DNA of 12,662 nucleotides from JBKHBQ01 sp046542305 (GTDB lineage Bacteria > Bacteroidota > Bacteroidia > Bacteroidales > 4484-276). The position numbers and the translations under genes are program-made. A model generated the notes under the pieces. It was not told the origin of the DNA. It did no database searches and worked only from the letters and a program-made list of their open reading frames with translations. This document shows, one piece after another, positions 1-7,550 of this stretch (positions within the stretch are counted from its first letter, which is position 1; the number at the start of each line of letters is the position of its first letter). Location of the stretch: NCBI GenBank assembly GCA_046542305.1, contig JBKHBQ010000098.1, positions 1-12,662 on the forward strand, written 5' to 3'.

Positions 1-35
1 ATAAATTGTCATGGATCATAAAAAATCTGACCTAC

Positions 36-73
36 ATCAGCAAAAATTATGTTATGTATTTATTTTTGCTGAT
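36..73. repeat. Perfect 12-bp inverted repeat over the regulator promoter
   Basis: The arms ATCAGCAAAAAT (36-47) and ATTTTTGCTGAT (62-73) are exact reverse complements separated by 14 A/T-rich bases. The right arm overlaps a perfect Bacteroidota minus-7 element at 61-68. The left arm falls about where the minus-33 element would sit. No T-tract follows, so it is not a standard terminator. It may be an operator, perhaps autoregulatory. It could also be two near-symmetrical divergent promoters, since the minus strand reads AATTTTTG at 48-41. Confidence 0.7.
61..68 (+). promoter_or_regulatory. Minus-7 promoter element (TATTTTTG) of the Crp/Fnr-family gene
   Basis: TATTTTTG matches the Bacteroidota housekeeping minus-7 consensus TAnnTTTG at all fixed positions. 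It ends 22 bases before the ATG, which predicts a very short leader. No TTTG-like minus-33 element is visible at the expected distance. It overlaps the inverted repeat at 36-73. Confidence 0.5.
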
Positions 74-90
74 CGAACAACATAAAAACG

Positions 91-783
91 ATGAACAACA
101 AATACTTAAATACCTGCTCCGCGCTGGTTCAGGATAGCACCTGTTTTGAATTGCTTACCACGGAGCAGATGGCGCTCATTGAAGGAAATCAGGTGACGGT
201 GAACTATAAAAAAGGCGAAACCATTTGCAAACAGGGTTCATATGCATCGCATATACTTATGCTTAAGCAAGGGCTGGTAAAGGTATTTCTCGAAGGCAAT
301 CCACGCAACCTCATCCTCACCATCATTCCCTCGGGACAGCTTATCGGCCTGCCCTCCATATTTGAAGGTAACAAGGTTTTTCTTTATTCGGTTACCACCT
401 ATGTTGATTCAATAGTTCAAATGATCAACATCGACATCGTGAAGCAGCTCATTGCAGAAAATGCAGCCTTCGCCTCTCGTATCATCAATGTACTTAACGA
501 AAACACCGCCCAGCACTACGGGCGCTTTTTCAGTTTAATGCAAAAACAATTACATGGGCGTATGGCCGATATATTATTGTGCCTTTCACAGCGCATATTT
601 AAAACCAGAACACTCCACCTGCCGCTTTCGCGCGCCGATCTGGCCGAACTGACCGGCATGTCCACAGAGAGCGTTATCAGAATTATTAAGGATTTCAAAG
701 AGGATAAACTCATCAGCGTACGTGCAAAAACAATTGAAATAATTGATTTCGTTCGGCTTGAAAGAATCAGCGAGTACGGATAA
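91..783 (+). CDS. Crp/Fnr-family transcriptional regulator
   Basis: A 230-residue protein with the two-domain plan of the Crp/Fnr family. A cyclic-nucleotide-binding-like beta-roll spans about residues 20-130 and includes the typical KKGETICKQG and MLKQGLVKVF strands. A dimerisation helix follows, then a winged helix-turn-helix at about 180-215 with SRADLAELTGMSTESVIR as the recognition motif. The phosphate-binding cassette that marks cAMP-binding Crp (RPGE...RSA) is not seen, so cAMP is unlikely to be the effector. Cysteines at 9, 18 and 46 do not reproduce the four-cysteine iron-sulfur pattern of FNR. In Bacteroidota such regulators often control redox or nitrosative-stress genes, and a flavodiiron gene lies in this window, but no direct link is shown. 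The start is the first in-frame ATG after a good promoter. The inverted repeat over that promoter suggests tight control. Confidence 0.9.
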   Translation: MNNKYLNTCSALVQDSTCFELLTTEQMALIEGNQVTVNYKKGETICKQGSYASHILMLKQGLVKVFLEGNPRNLILTIIPSGQLIGLPSIFEGNKVFLYSVTTYVDSIVQMINIDIVKQLIAENAAFASRIINVLNENTAQHYGRFFSLMQKQLHGRMADILLCLSQRIFKTRTLHLPLSRADLAELTGMSTESVIRIIKDFKEDKLISVRAKTIEIIDFVRLERISEYG

Positions 784-900
784 TTCCTGCACTTTCCCCA
801 CAACGGGTTGATTACACTTACAAAAAAACCCGCCACAGATAACCCGAAAAACATCACAGATACGAATTGCCGGTTGACAATACCTTATTTAATCACTTGT

Positions 901-932
901 TTTGGGCTCATATTTGGGAAAATTTATCTTTT
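901..932 (+). promoter_or_regulatory. Candidate promoter of the LruC-like lipoprotein gene
   Basis: TTTG at 901-904 and TATCTTTT at 925-932 are 20 bases apart, the usual Bacteroidota minus-33/minus-7 spacing. The minus-7 element matches seven of eight positions because an extra T precedes the G. CATATTTG at 909-916 is an alternative of similar quality. The rest of the 172-bp gap after the regulator shows no convincing terminator. Confidence 0.35.
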
Positions 933-955
933 GCTAAAACATTAAAAAATCTAAT

Positions 956-2989
956 ATGAAAAGCCTGAGATTATTTATTATCGGGCTTGTAATTGCCGGA
1001 CTCGGCATCACAAGCTGCCAGAAAGATATTAATAACGACAACCCTCCGGTAGGAAGCAGCAAGCGCATGAGCGATCTGGTGATCCCGGCAGATTTTGATT
1101 TTAACACGGCTGCAAATATCGAAATTTCGATCAGCAGCAAAACCAACGACAATTCTGCAGTACCTTTTGTGCCTTTCACACTCCTTACAGCACCTGAAGA
1201 AGAAGGCGGAAAGCTAATACTAAAGGGAGTAACAAACCAGAACGGCACATTCGCTACAGTGCACCCGCTACCTTCAGCATTGAACGAGGTTGTGCTGGCA
1301 ACCACCTATCCCGGCATGCAGGATTATCAGTATGTTTCTGTAGTAAATCAGCGGATAGACGGCACCATGGGCGGACGCAACGAATACAAATCCGGGGCAT
1401 CGGTAGTCCCCTTCAAATCTGTAGATGTAGTACTTCAGCCCATGGGAAATTATACCACGGAGGGTGTTCCCGAGTATCTTACCGTTCCGGGTGATGTGAT
1501 CGATCCGGGCTTGCTGGCACTGGTAAACACCAACCTTCCTGAACTGGTTGCGCTGCCCTCTACACATCCCGAGTGGATACTTCCCGATCGCAATTATGAC
1601 ATTGAACTGATCGAAGACTGCGATGTGTGGATCACTTTTATTGATGAAGGGGCGGGTTTTAAAAATACGCTTGGCTATTACACCTACGACATGGCCAATC
1701 CTCCCGCATCAAAGGACGATATTGAAACCATTCACATCATTTATCCAAATGTATCCAAGCCTGGTTTTGGCGGAGGGCTTGAAGCCGGCGACAAGGTTTA
1801 CCTGGGACAATATGAAGCGGGAACCGGCATAGGTATTGTTTTGCTTGCCAATGGCTGGAATGCCGTCACACAGTCTGTTTCGTTGGGGCAGTACCAGATT
1901 TATTCCAACCCGGATTTCAATCCGCAGGTTGGCGGTCAGTATGCACAGTACAAGCAACAATTTGTAATGCTGTATGATGAGTTCCGCGACATTGTGCTTA
2001 TCGGTATTGAAGATCTGCTCAGGCCCAATGGTGACCAGGATTTCAATGATGCCGTTTTTTATCTTACAGTCAATCCTATCACCGCTATAGATCCCGAACC
2101 TTATCCTGACCCGGAGCCTATCGAAGATGAAGACGGTGACGGCGTTCCGGATGATGTGGATGATTATCCCACAGATCCCGATCGGGCATTTGATGTTTAT
2201 TATCCTGCAGAAGGGGAATTTGGCACCCTTGCATTCGAAGATTTGTGGCCCTCAAAAGGAGATTATGATTTTAACGACATGATCGTGGATTATAATGTAA
2301 AACACGTGACCAATGCAGGCAATGCCGTGGTGGATGTTTACGGAACCTATAAGCTGCGTGCCATGGGAGCACACTACAAAAACGGCTTCGGCTTTCAGTT
2401 GGAAACCACCCCGGATATGATTTCACAGATTGAAGTGACCTATGAAGGCGAAGCACCCGTTCAGTTGAACCCGGAGGCCGGGCAAACGAAGGCTGTCCTG
2501 ATACTCTGGAATAACGGCTTCGAATTGCTGCCTGCACAGGGTGGTGGCGCCACCGGAGTGAATACCACTCTCGGTATCCCGCCGGTAGACGAAGTAACTG
2601 TGGAATTTTCGTTCACTACCTTCCCAGGTAACCCGGTTCCGCTGGCTGATTTCGGTATTCCGCCCTACAACCCGTTTATGTTTATCAATGAAGACAGGGG
2701 CAAGGAAGTGCACCTGCGCGATCATGAACCGACCGATCTGGTGGAAGCTTCATATTTCGGAACCTACGACGATGCAAGCGAGCCCGGCAATGGCATCTAT
2801 TACAAAACATCAACCAATCTGCCCTGGGCAATTCACCTGATTGAATCGTTTGATTATCCGGGTGAAAAAATTGAAATCATTGCGACATACAATCATTTTG
2901 CCGAATGGGCCGAAAGCGGCGGAGCAGTTTACTCCGATTGGTACAAAGATCTGCCCGGCTATCGTGTGGACGAAAACATCTATCCATAA
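956..2989 (+). CDS. Surface lipoprotein with DUF4114-like and LruC-like domains
   Basis: A 677-residue predicted lipoprotein. Residues 1-20 form a signal peptide ending in an ITSC lipobox, with Cys21 as the lipidated residue. The next residues, QKD, match the start of the QKDDE-type export signal known from Bacteroidota, so the protein is probably moved to the cell surface. Two related acidic modules occur: EDLLRPNGDQDFNDAVF at 352-368, typical of DUF4114, and EDLWPSKGDYDFNDM at 428-442, typical of the start of the LruC domain (DUF4842). Between them, residues 390-409 carry a DEDGDGVPDDVDDYP run like a thrombospondin type 3 or EF-hand-like calcium loop. The LruC region fills most of the remaining C-terminus. 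No enzyme motif is visible. A calcium-stabilised adhesive or structural role at the surface is an inference from the modules. The first ATG is chosen because it gives an intact signal peptide. An intrinsic terminator follows closely. Confidence 0.85.
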   Translation: MKSLRLFIIGLVIAGLGITSCQKDINNDNPPVGSSKRMSDLVIPADFDFNTAANIEISISSKTNDNSAVPFVPFTLLTAPEEEGGKLILKGVTNQNGTFATVHPLPSALNEVVLATTYPGMQDYQYVSVVNQRIDGTMGGRNEYKSGASVVPFKSVDVVLQPMGNYTTEGVPEYLTVPGDVIDPGLLALVNTNLPELVALPSTHPEWILPDRNYDIELIEDCDVWITFIDEGAGFKNTLGYYTYDMANPPASKDDIETIHIIYPNVSKPGFGGGLEAGDKVYLGQYEAGTGIGIVLLANGWNAVTQSVSLGQYQIYSNPDFNPQVGGQYAQYKQQFVMLYDEFRDIVLIGIEDLLRPNGDQDFNDAVFYLTVNPITAIDPEPYPDPEPIEDEDGDGVPDDVDDYPTDPDRAFDVYYPAEGEFGTLAFEDLWPSKGDYDFNDMIVDYNVKHVTNAGNAVVDVYGTYKLRAMGAHYKNGFGFQLETTPDMISQIEVTYEGEAPVQLNPEAGQTKAVLILWNNGFELLPAQGGGATGVNTTLGIPPVDEVTVEFSFTTFPGNPVPLADFGIPPYNPFMFINEDRGKEVHLRDHEPTDLVEASYFGTYDDASEPGNGIYYKTSTNLPWAIHLIESFDYPGEKIEIIATYNHFAEWAESGGAVYSDWYKDLPGYRVDENIYP

Positions 2990-3011
2990 GTTTTAGCATA
3001 ACTCCCTGGAT

Positions 3012-3047
3012 AAACCCCGGACTTCGCTTCCGGGGTTTTTTATTTTT
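3012..3047 (+). terminator. Intrinsic terminator of the LruC-like gene
   Basis: A 10-bp perfect stem pairs 3012-3021 (AAACCCCGGA) with 3029-3038 around a 7-base loop. A run of T broken by a single A (3036-3047) follows. It starts 23 bases after the lipoprotein stop codon. Confidence 0.9.
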
Positions 3048-3054
3048 ACCTGGT

Positions 3055-3081
3055 AAAAAAAAAGCCCCGCGAACTGCAGGG
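3055..3081 (-). terminator. Intrinsic terminator of the elongation factor G gene
   Basis: Read on the minus strand, CCCTGC pairs with GCGGGG (one G-U pair) around a 5-base loop. One C and nine T follow (complement of 3063-3055). The G-U pair is stable only in the minus-strand transcript, which fits the EF-G gene ending at 3105. Confidence 0.8.
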
Positions 3082-3104
3082 ATTAATTTTCTGTTGAAGC
3101 AGGA

Positions 3105-5180
3105 TTATTTCCCCTGCCGTTTCTTTTCTTCGAGTTTTTTCAGCACCTCATCCTGAATGGATTTGGTTACCGGCATATACTTATGGAATTCCATAGAGTA
3201 ATTGGCGCGGCCGCTTGATACATTCCTGAGTGTTGTGGCGTAACCGAACATTTCCATCAGAGGCACGTTGCCATTGAGTTTTTGCGAACCTTTGCGATAG
3301 CGTCGCATCGACCCTATTTTGCCGCGGCGTTTGTTCAGGTCGCCCACCACATTTCCGATATATTCGTCAGGAGTATTTACCTCGATTTTCATTATGGGTT
3401 CCAGGAGCACCGGATCGGCTTTCATAAAACCATTTTTAAAACAAACCGAAGCACAGGTCTGGAATGCCATATCCGAAGAATCCACCGGGTGGGTGCTTCC
3501 GTCGAGCAGAACCACCTTCACATCCACCACCGGATAGCCGGCCAGTACGCCATTGGCCAGGGTTTTCTGAATTCCTTTGTTTACCGATTGAATAAACTCT
3601 GAAGGAATGACACCACCCTTGATCTTGTCGATAAATTCATATCCGTTGCCCTCGTTGGGTTCGATGCGAATAACCGTATGGGCAAACTGGCCTTTACCGC
3701 CAGTTTGCTTGGAGTGCTTGTAGTTGCTTTCGACCTCGGCAAGAATGGTTTCGCGATAAGCTACCGACGGCTCGCCCACTTCCACTTCCACACCGAATTC
3801 ATCCTTGATGCGGTCGATGATGATCTCAAGGTGCAGCTCCCCCATGCCGGCAACCACTGTTTCCTCGGTTTCATCGTCAAAACGCACATTGAATGAAGGA
3901 TCTTCGTTTGCCAGTTTGGCAAGTGCTTCACCCAGTTTATCCTGATCTTTTCTGTTCTTCGGCTGGATCTTCAGCTCAATAACGGGCGGCGGCACATGAA
4001 TCGACTCGAGATGCAGCGGGTGAGCCGGGTCACAAAGTGTATCGCCGGTTTTGGTAAACTTCATCCCCACCAGTGCCACGATATCACCGGGGCCGGCTTC
4101 GCTAATCTCCTGCCTGTCTTTGGCATGGATCCGATAAATGCGTCCGATGCGCTCGGGCTTTGCCTTGGTTGAATTCTCAATAGGCATCCCGCTTTTGAGT
4201 GAACCAGAAAAGATCCTGATAAAAGTTTGCTGACCCACATACGGGTCATGAATCAGTTTAAAAGCCAATGCAGAGAATGGATCTTTGGGCGAGGGACATC
4301 TTGTATGGGATTTTTCGGGATCATCCACATCCATTCCTACCACGGCACCCACATCGATGGGTGACGGAAGATAATCCACCACTGCATCAAGCAGCAACTG
4401 AACTCCTTTGTTTTTGTATGCCGCTCCTGTAAACACGGGGGTGATCAATAATTTCAATGCTACCTGGCGGGCAGCCTTTTTGAGCATTTCCACCGGAATT
4501 TCCTGATCCTCGAGGAACAACTCAAGGATTTCTTCATCATAATCTGCAATTTTCTCTACAAGAAAAGCCCGGGCCTCATCAGCTTTTGCTTTGAACTCAT
4601 CGGGGATTTCTGTTTCGATCCTTTCGAACTCCTCGAAAATATATGCTTTCATTTCAATCAGGTCGATCAGGCCTGTAAAATCTTCTTCCGACCCCATCGG
4701 GATTTGAAAAGGAACCGCATTGGCATCGAGGTATTGGTTCATTTGCTTGACCACATCTTCGAAATCGGCTCCGGTTCGGTCCATCTTATTTACAAAAGCC
4801 ACGCGCGGAACGCGATACCTGTCGGCCTGATTCCACACGGTTTCGCTTTGTGGCTCCACGCCTCCCACGGCGCAGAAAACAGCAATCATTCCATCAATTA
4901 CCCTGAGTGATCGTTCCACCTCCAGGGTAAAATCCACGTGGCCGGGGGTATCGATGATGTTGATCTGGTTGTTTTTCCAGGCACACGATATGGCAGCCGA
5001 AGCAATGGTGATACCACGCTCCTGCTCTTGTTTCATAAAGTCCATGGTGGCCTGCCCGTCGTGGACCTCACCCAGTTTACGGGTGGTTCCGGTATAAAAG
5101 AGAATACGTTCGGTTACGGTTGTTTTTCCGGCATCGATATGGGCGGCTATACCGATGTTTCTTAAATTCGTTAGCGGCAT
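3105..5180 (-). CDS. fusA: Elongation factor G, stand-alone copy
   Basis: A full-length 691-residue translational GTPase that drives translocation of tRNA and mRNA on the ribosome. All GTP-binding motifs are intact: AHIDAGKTT (13-21), RGIT (55-58), DTPGH with the catalytic His81 (77-81), NKMD (131-134) and TGAAYKNKG (from 251). Domain IV keeps its ribosome-contacting loops (SKQTGGKGQFAH and HPVDSSDMAF), and the C-terminal GRANYSMEF is typical. It therefore differs from the Bacteroides EF-G2 paralog, which lacks GTPase activity. The gene is not beside rpsL, rpsG or tuf, so it may be a second EF-G. CAVGGVEPQSETVW at about 103-116 recalls the organellar/spirochaete-type (spdEFG) branch more than the usual Bacteroidota form, but this is judged by eye. 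The start is the ATG about 70 bases after a perfect minus-7 element. A dedicated terminator lies downstream. Confidence 0.95.
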   Translation of the reverse strand: MPLTNLRNIGIAAHIDAGKTTVTERILFYTGTTRKLGEVHDGQATMDFMKQEQERGITIASAAISCAWKNNQINIIDTPGHVDFTLEVERSLRVIDGMIAVFCAVGGVEPQSETVWNQADRYRVPRVAFVNKMDRTGADFEDVVKQMNQYLDANAVPFQIPMGSEEDFTGLIDLIEMKAYIFEEFERIETEIPDEFKAKADEARAFLVEKIADYDEEILELFLEDQEIPVEMLKKAARQVALKLLITPVFTGAAYKNKGVQLLLDAVVDYLPSPIDVGAVVGMDVDDPEKSHTRCPSPKDPFSALAFKLIHDPYVGQQTFIRIFSGSLKSGMPIENSTKAKPERIGRIYRIHAKDRQEISEAGPGDIVALVGMKFTKTGDTLCDPAHPLHLESIHVPPPVIELKIQPKNRKDQDKLGEALAKLANEDPSFNVRFDDETEETVVAGMGELHLEIIIDRIKDEFGVEVEVGEPSVAYRETILAEVESNYKHSKQTGGKGQFAHTVIRIEPNEGNGYEFIDKIKGGVIPSEFIQSVNKGIQKTLANGVLAGYPVVDVKVVLLDGSTHPVDSSDMAFQTCASVCFKNGFMKADPVLLEPIMKIEVNTPDEYIGNVVGDLNKRRGKIGSMRRYRKGSQKLNGNVPLMEMFGYATTLRNVSSGRANYSMEFHKYMPVTKSIQDEVLKKLEEKKRQGK

Positions 5181-5255
5181 GTTTGGTATGTGATCAGATA
5201 TTAATGTAAATATTTAATTTTCAATACTTAAAAAATAATCAGCAGAAAATGGCCG

Positions 5256-5263
5256 CAAAGGTA
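5256..5263 (-). promoter_or_regulatory. Minus-7 promoter element (TACCTTTG) of the EF-G gene
   Basis: The minus strand reads TACCTTTG followed by CGGCC, a perfect TAnnTTTG element. It predicts a leader of roughly 70 bases before the ATG at 5180, so EF-G can be transcribed without the upstream lipoprotein gene. No clear TTTG minus-33 element is present. Instead a small palindrome (TACCC-TGC-GGGTA, 5274-5286) lies just upstream and could bind a protein or be chance. Confidence 0.6.
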
Positions 5264-5337
5264 AACTTTATTCTACCCTGCGGGTATTAAGTTTGGATTA
5301 AGAAAAGCTAAATGAAAGTAATCGTAAGGTTTGTGGA

Positions 5338-6177
5338 TTATTCATCCAGAAAAATGAAACGGTCGTCGCCTGCCGGATACAGCAGCTTTTGACTCAGGTC
5401 GAAGTGCAGATAAGCGGAGGGCCGCTGCCCTTCAGGAAAAGAGCGGTAGATATAGCCGTTCATCAAATAGTCGAACAGGTATCCGGCATATTTCTCTCCG
5501 AGCATTCCCGCCAGGGCATACACATTTTCTACCTTCAACGAGTCGATATCATATTTAAACTTCACCTCATTTGTAAAAACATTATTTACAAATCGCCCCT
5601 CAAGAGCGTCCATAACGTAATGACTGGCATACAACACATGGTTCACCCCATCGGGCTCGTTAAGTTTCGACACTTCGAACCAACTGTTGAGGCTGACCTG
5701 ATCGAGCAGGAAATCTTCGTAGAAAACAACGGTATCAAAAAAAACTTCCTCAGCCCGGTAAGGGTATACATCCTCCTCGGCCTCCAGTTGGGCCAGGCCT
5801 ACCTGATAGGCTGCTTTTTCTGTTTCCATGAACTCGGATATCCGGTCCTGGGTAAAAGTCTGAATGCCGTAGCTCCGCAGGCCTGCTTCGAGGCTGTTCA
5901 GCATGCGCTTGATCAGCAGCGTATCGTTGAGCCGGTTGATGAATTTGCTCCGGGCAAACAAGGCCGAATCCTGTTGCCATTCGTTCAGGGATTCGAAATT
6001 TTCGATCTCATAGGCTTTTAAATTGGTCTTGAAAACAAAATCCGGTGGGATGAGCAGTACGGCCAGGCTATCGCGTTTCTTAAGAAATTCGTTGGCCAGT
6101 TCACGTTCGGTGCTGCATGAAGATATGCCCCAGCCCAGCAGCAACAGTCCAATTACGTAAATCGCAGTTCTTTTCAA
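5338..6177 (-). CDS. Predicted lipoprotein of unknown function
   Basis: I do not recognise this 279-residue protein. Residues 1-20 form a lipoprotein signal peptide with a hydrophobic core (YVIGLLLLGWGI) and an ISSC lipobox, with Cys21 as the lipidated residue. The residues after it, STERE, do not match the QKD/KDE surface-export signal seen in the other two lipoproteins here, so a periplasm-facing location is more likely. The mature part has no further membrane segment, repeat or catalytic motif. It is rich in acidic and aromatic residues and looks largely helical. No enzyme or binding role can be proposed. The ATG gives an intact signal peptide. The start codon is only 28 bases past the T-tract of a strong terminator, so expression may depend on read-through from the flavodiiron gene or on a promoter upstream of that hairpin. 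EF-G follows on the same strand but has its own promoter. Confidence 0.8.
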   Translation of the reverse strand: MKRTAIYVIGLLLLGWGISSCSTERELANEFLKKRDSLAVLLIPPDFVFKTNLKAYEIENFESLNEWQQDSALFARSKFINRLNDTLLIKRMLNSLEAGLRSYGIQTFTQDRISEFMETEKAAYQVGLAQLEAEEDVYPYRAEEVFFDTVVFYEDFLLDQVSLNSWFEVSKLNEPDGVNHVLYASHYVMDALEGRFVNNVFTNEVKFKYDIDSLKVENVYALAGMLGEKYAGYLFDYLMNGYIYRSFPEGQRPSAYLHFDLSQKLLYPAGDDRFIFLDE

Positions 6178-6205
6178 GTGATTCTGATTGAGTTTAAACC
6201 AGCAT

Positions 6206-6259
6206 AAAAAAACAGTGGCTAAGTAGAAAGGTTTTGTGCCTCGAGCAACTTAGCCACCG
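6206..6259 (-). terminator. Strong hairpin terminator after the flavodiiron gene
   Basis: On the minus strand CGGTGGCTAAGT (6259-6248) pairs over 12 bp with ACTTAGCCACTG (6224-6213), with one G-U pair. Seven T follow (6212-6206). The 23-base loop holds a small inner TGC/GCA pairing. It lies 50 bases past the flavodiiron stop codon and directly before the lipoprotein start. Confidence 0.85.
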
Positions 6260-6309
6260 TAAACATATGAAAACAAAATATTACCCTGAGAAATAACGGC
6301 ACTACTTAA

Positions 6310-7524
6310 TTAATTATTGTGTGCCAGCAATTCCTTTCCGAAAGCCTTTCCAAATTCAATGGCTCTGGCAGTTTCCTCCTCATTCGGCGTGAATTTCACA
6401 AACATACCTTCATCGAAAACCCTGAGCTTAAGATTCTCAAGATTGGATTTTATCATATCCCGGGCTTCGCCGCTCCAGCCGTACGATCCGAACGATGCGG
6501 CGGGTTTGCCCTTGTCGCGGATCGGGTTGATAAGGGCGAAGACCTTGTAAATAGGCAGCAGAATATTTTGATTGATGGTAGGCGAGCCGATGATGTAAGC
6601 CGAGGCATGTGTGATTTTTTCCTCGAGTTCACCAAGCGGCGACATTTCAATATCAGCCACATCCACTTCAATATCACCTGCCTGCCTGATACCCTGACCG
6701 ATCAGCTCTGCAATCATTCCGGTTTTTTGATACGCACTCACATACGGGATGAAAACACGGGGTTTTTCCGGTTCGGCAACAGCTTCTTCGGCATACCGCC
6801 TGGAAAGGTCAACGTATTTTTTCCAGTTTTTTCTTAAGATGGGTCCGTGTCCGGTGGCGATGGTATCGATATCGAGTCCCTCAATTTTATCGATGGCCTT
6901 GAGCATAAATTTGCTGTACGGCTTCAGGATTACATCGAAATAGTATTTAAACGAGTACTCATACTCCTCCATGCGTTCGATCTGATCTTCGTACATTTTA
7001 TCATCGCAAAAATGGGCTCCGAACGAATCGCAGGTAAACAGCACCTTGTCCTCTTCAAGCCAGGTGTACATGGTATCGGGCCAGTGAAGGTTGGGCGCGC
7101 TGATAAAGCGCAGGGTTTTATTGCCAAGGTCGAGGGTATGCCCGTCCTTCACTACAATATGCGGAAATTCCATGCCCATGAGATCTTTCAGGTAGCGAAT
7201 GGCATTGCCTGTGCCCACTACTTTGGCTTTGGGTGCCAGCCGGAGCAGGTTTTTCACGTTGCCGGAATGATCGGGCTCGGTGTGGTTCAGAATAATGTAC
7301 TCGATCTCTTCCGGGTTACACAATTCATCGATCTTCACCAGGTAATCTTCCCAGAATTTCTCCTTGGTAGTTTCCACGATGGCCTTTTTGTCGGCATTGA
7401 TAAAATAAGAATTGTAGGTTGTGCCATACTTGGTTTCCATCACCACATCAAAAGTTACCAGGTCGGGATCAAGCACGCCGATCCATTTTACATCCGTGGT
7501 AACATCCAGTGTTTTTGTATTCAT
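6310..7524 (-). CDS. fprA: Class A flavodiiron protein (FprA family)
   Basis: A 404-residue cytoplasmic flavodiiron protein, which reduces oxygen to water and/or nitric oxide to nitrous oxide and protects anaerobes. The N-terminal metallo-beta-lactamase-like domain (about 1-250) has all expected diiron ligands: His81, Glu83 and Asp85 in HTEPDH, then His147, Asp166 and His226 (GHGP). The C-terminal flavodoxin domain (about 255-400) binds FMN and shows YVSAYQKTG, GSPTINQN and SFGSYGWSGEA. The length and lack of a C-terminal rubredoxin or flavin-reductase extension place it in class A, so electrons must come from a separate partner such as rubredoxin, not seen in this window. The gene is monocistronic by sequence: it has its own minus-7 element, a terminator separates it from DUF302 upstream, and another follows it. 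Oxygen versus NO preference cannot be read from the sequence. Confidence 0.95.
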   Translation of the reverse strand: MNTKTLDVTTDVKWIGVLDPDLVTFDVVMETKYGTTYNSYFINADKKAIVETTKEKFWEDYLVKIDELCNPEEIEYIILNHTEPDHSGNVKNLLRLAPKAKVVGTGNAIRYLKDLMGMEFPHIVVKDGHTLDLGNKTLRFISAPNLHWPDTMYTWLEEDKVLFTCDSFGAHFCDDKMYEDQIERMEEYEYSFKYYFDVILKPYSKFMLKAIDKIEGLDIDTIATGHGPILRKNWKKYVDLSRRYAEEAVAEPEKPRVFIPYVSAYQKTGMIAELIGQGIRQAGDIEVDVADIEMSPLGELEEKITHASAYIIGSPTINQNILLPIYKVFALINPIRDKGKPAASFGSYGWSGEARDMIKSNLENLKLRVFDEGMFVKFTPNEEETARAIEFGKAFGKELLAHNN

Positions 7525-7550
7525 ATAAATATTCCTGATTTTGTTGGCTG

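Noticed and set aside
800..846. Hairpin CGGGTT/AACCCG after the Crp/Fnr-family gene as its terminator
   Set aside because: The loop is long (17 bases), the stem is only six pairs and no T-tract follows. A second AACCCG nearby makes chance pairing likely.
874..879. TTGACA as a classical sigma-70 minus-35 element for the LruC-like gene
   Set aside because: No TATAAT-like partner lies 16-18 bases downstream, and the other promoters in this window follow the Bacteroidota TAnnTTTG pattern.
5389..6021. 210-codon plus-strand open frame opposite the 5338-6177 lipoprotein
   Set aside because: The minus-strand reading has a proper lipoprotein signal peptide. The plus-strand reading has no signal, domain or promoter.
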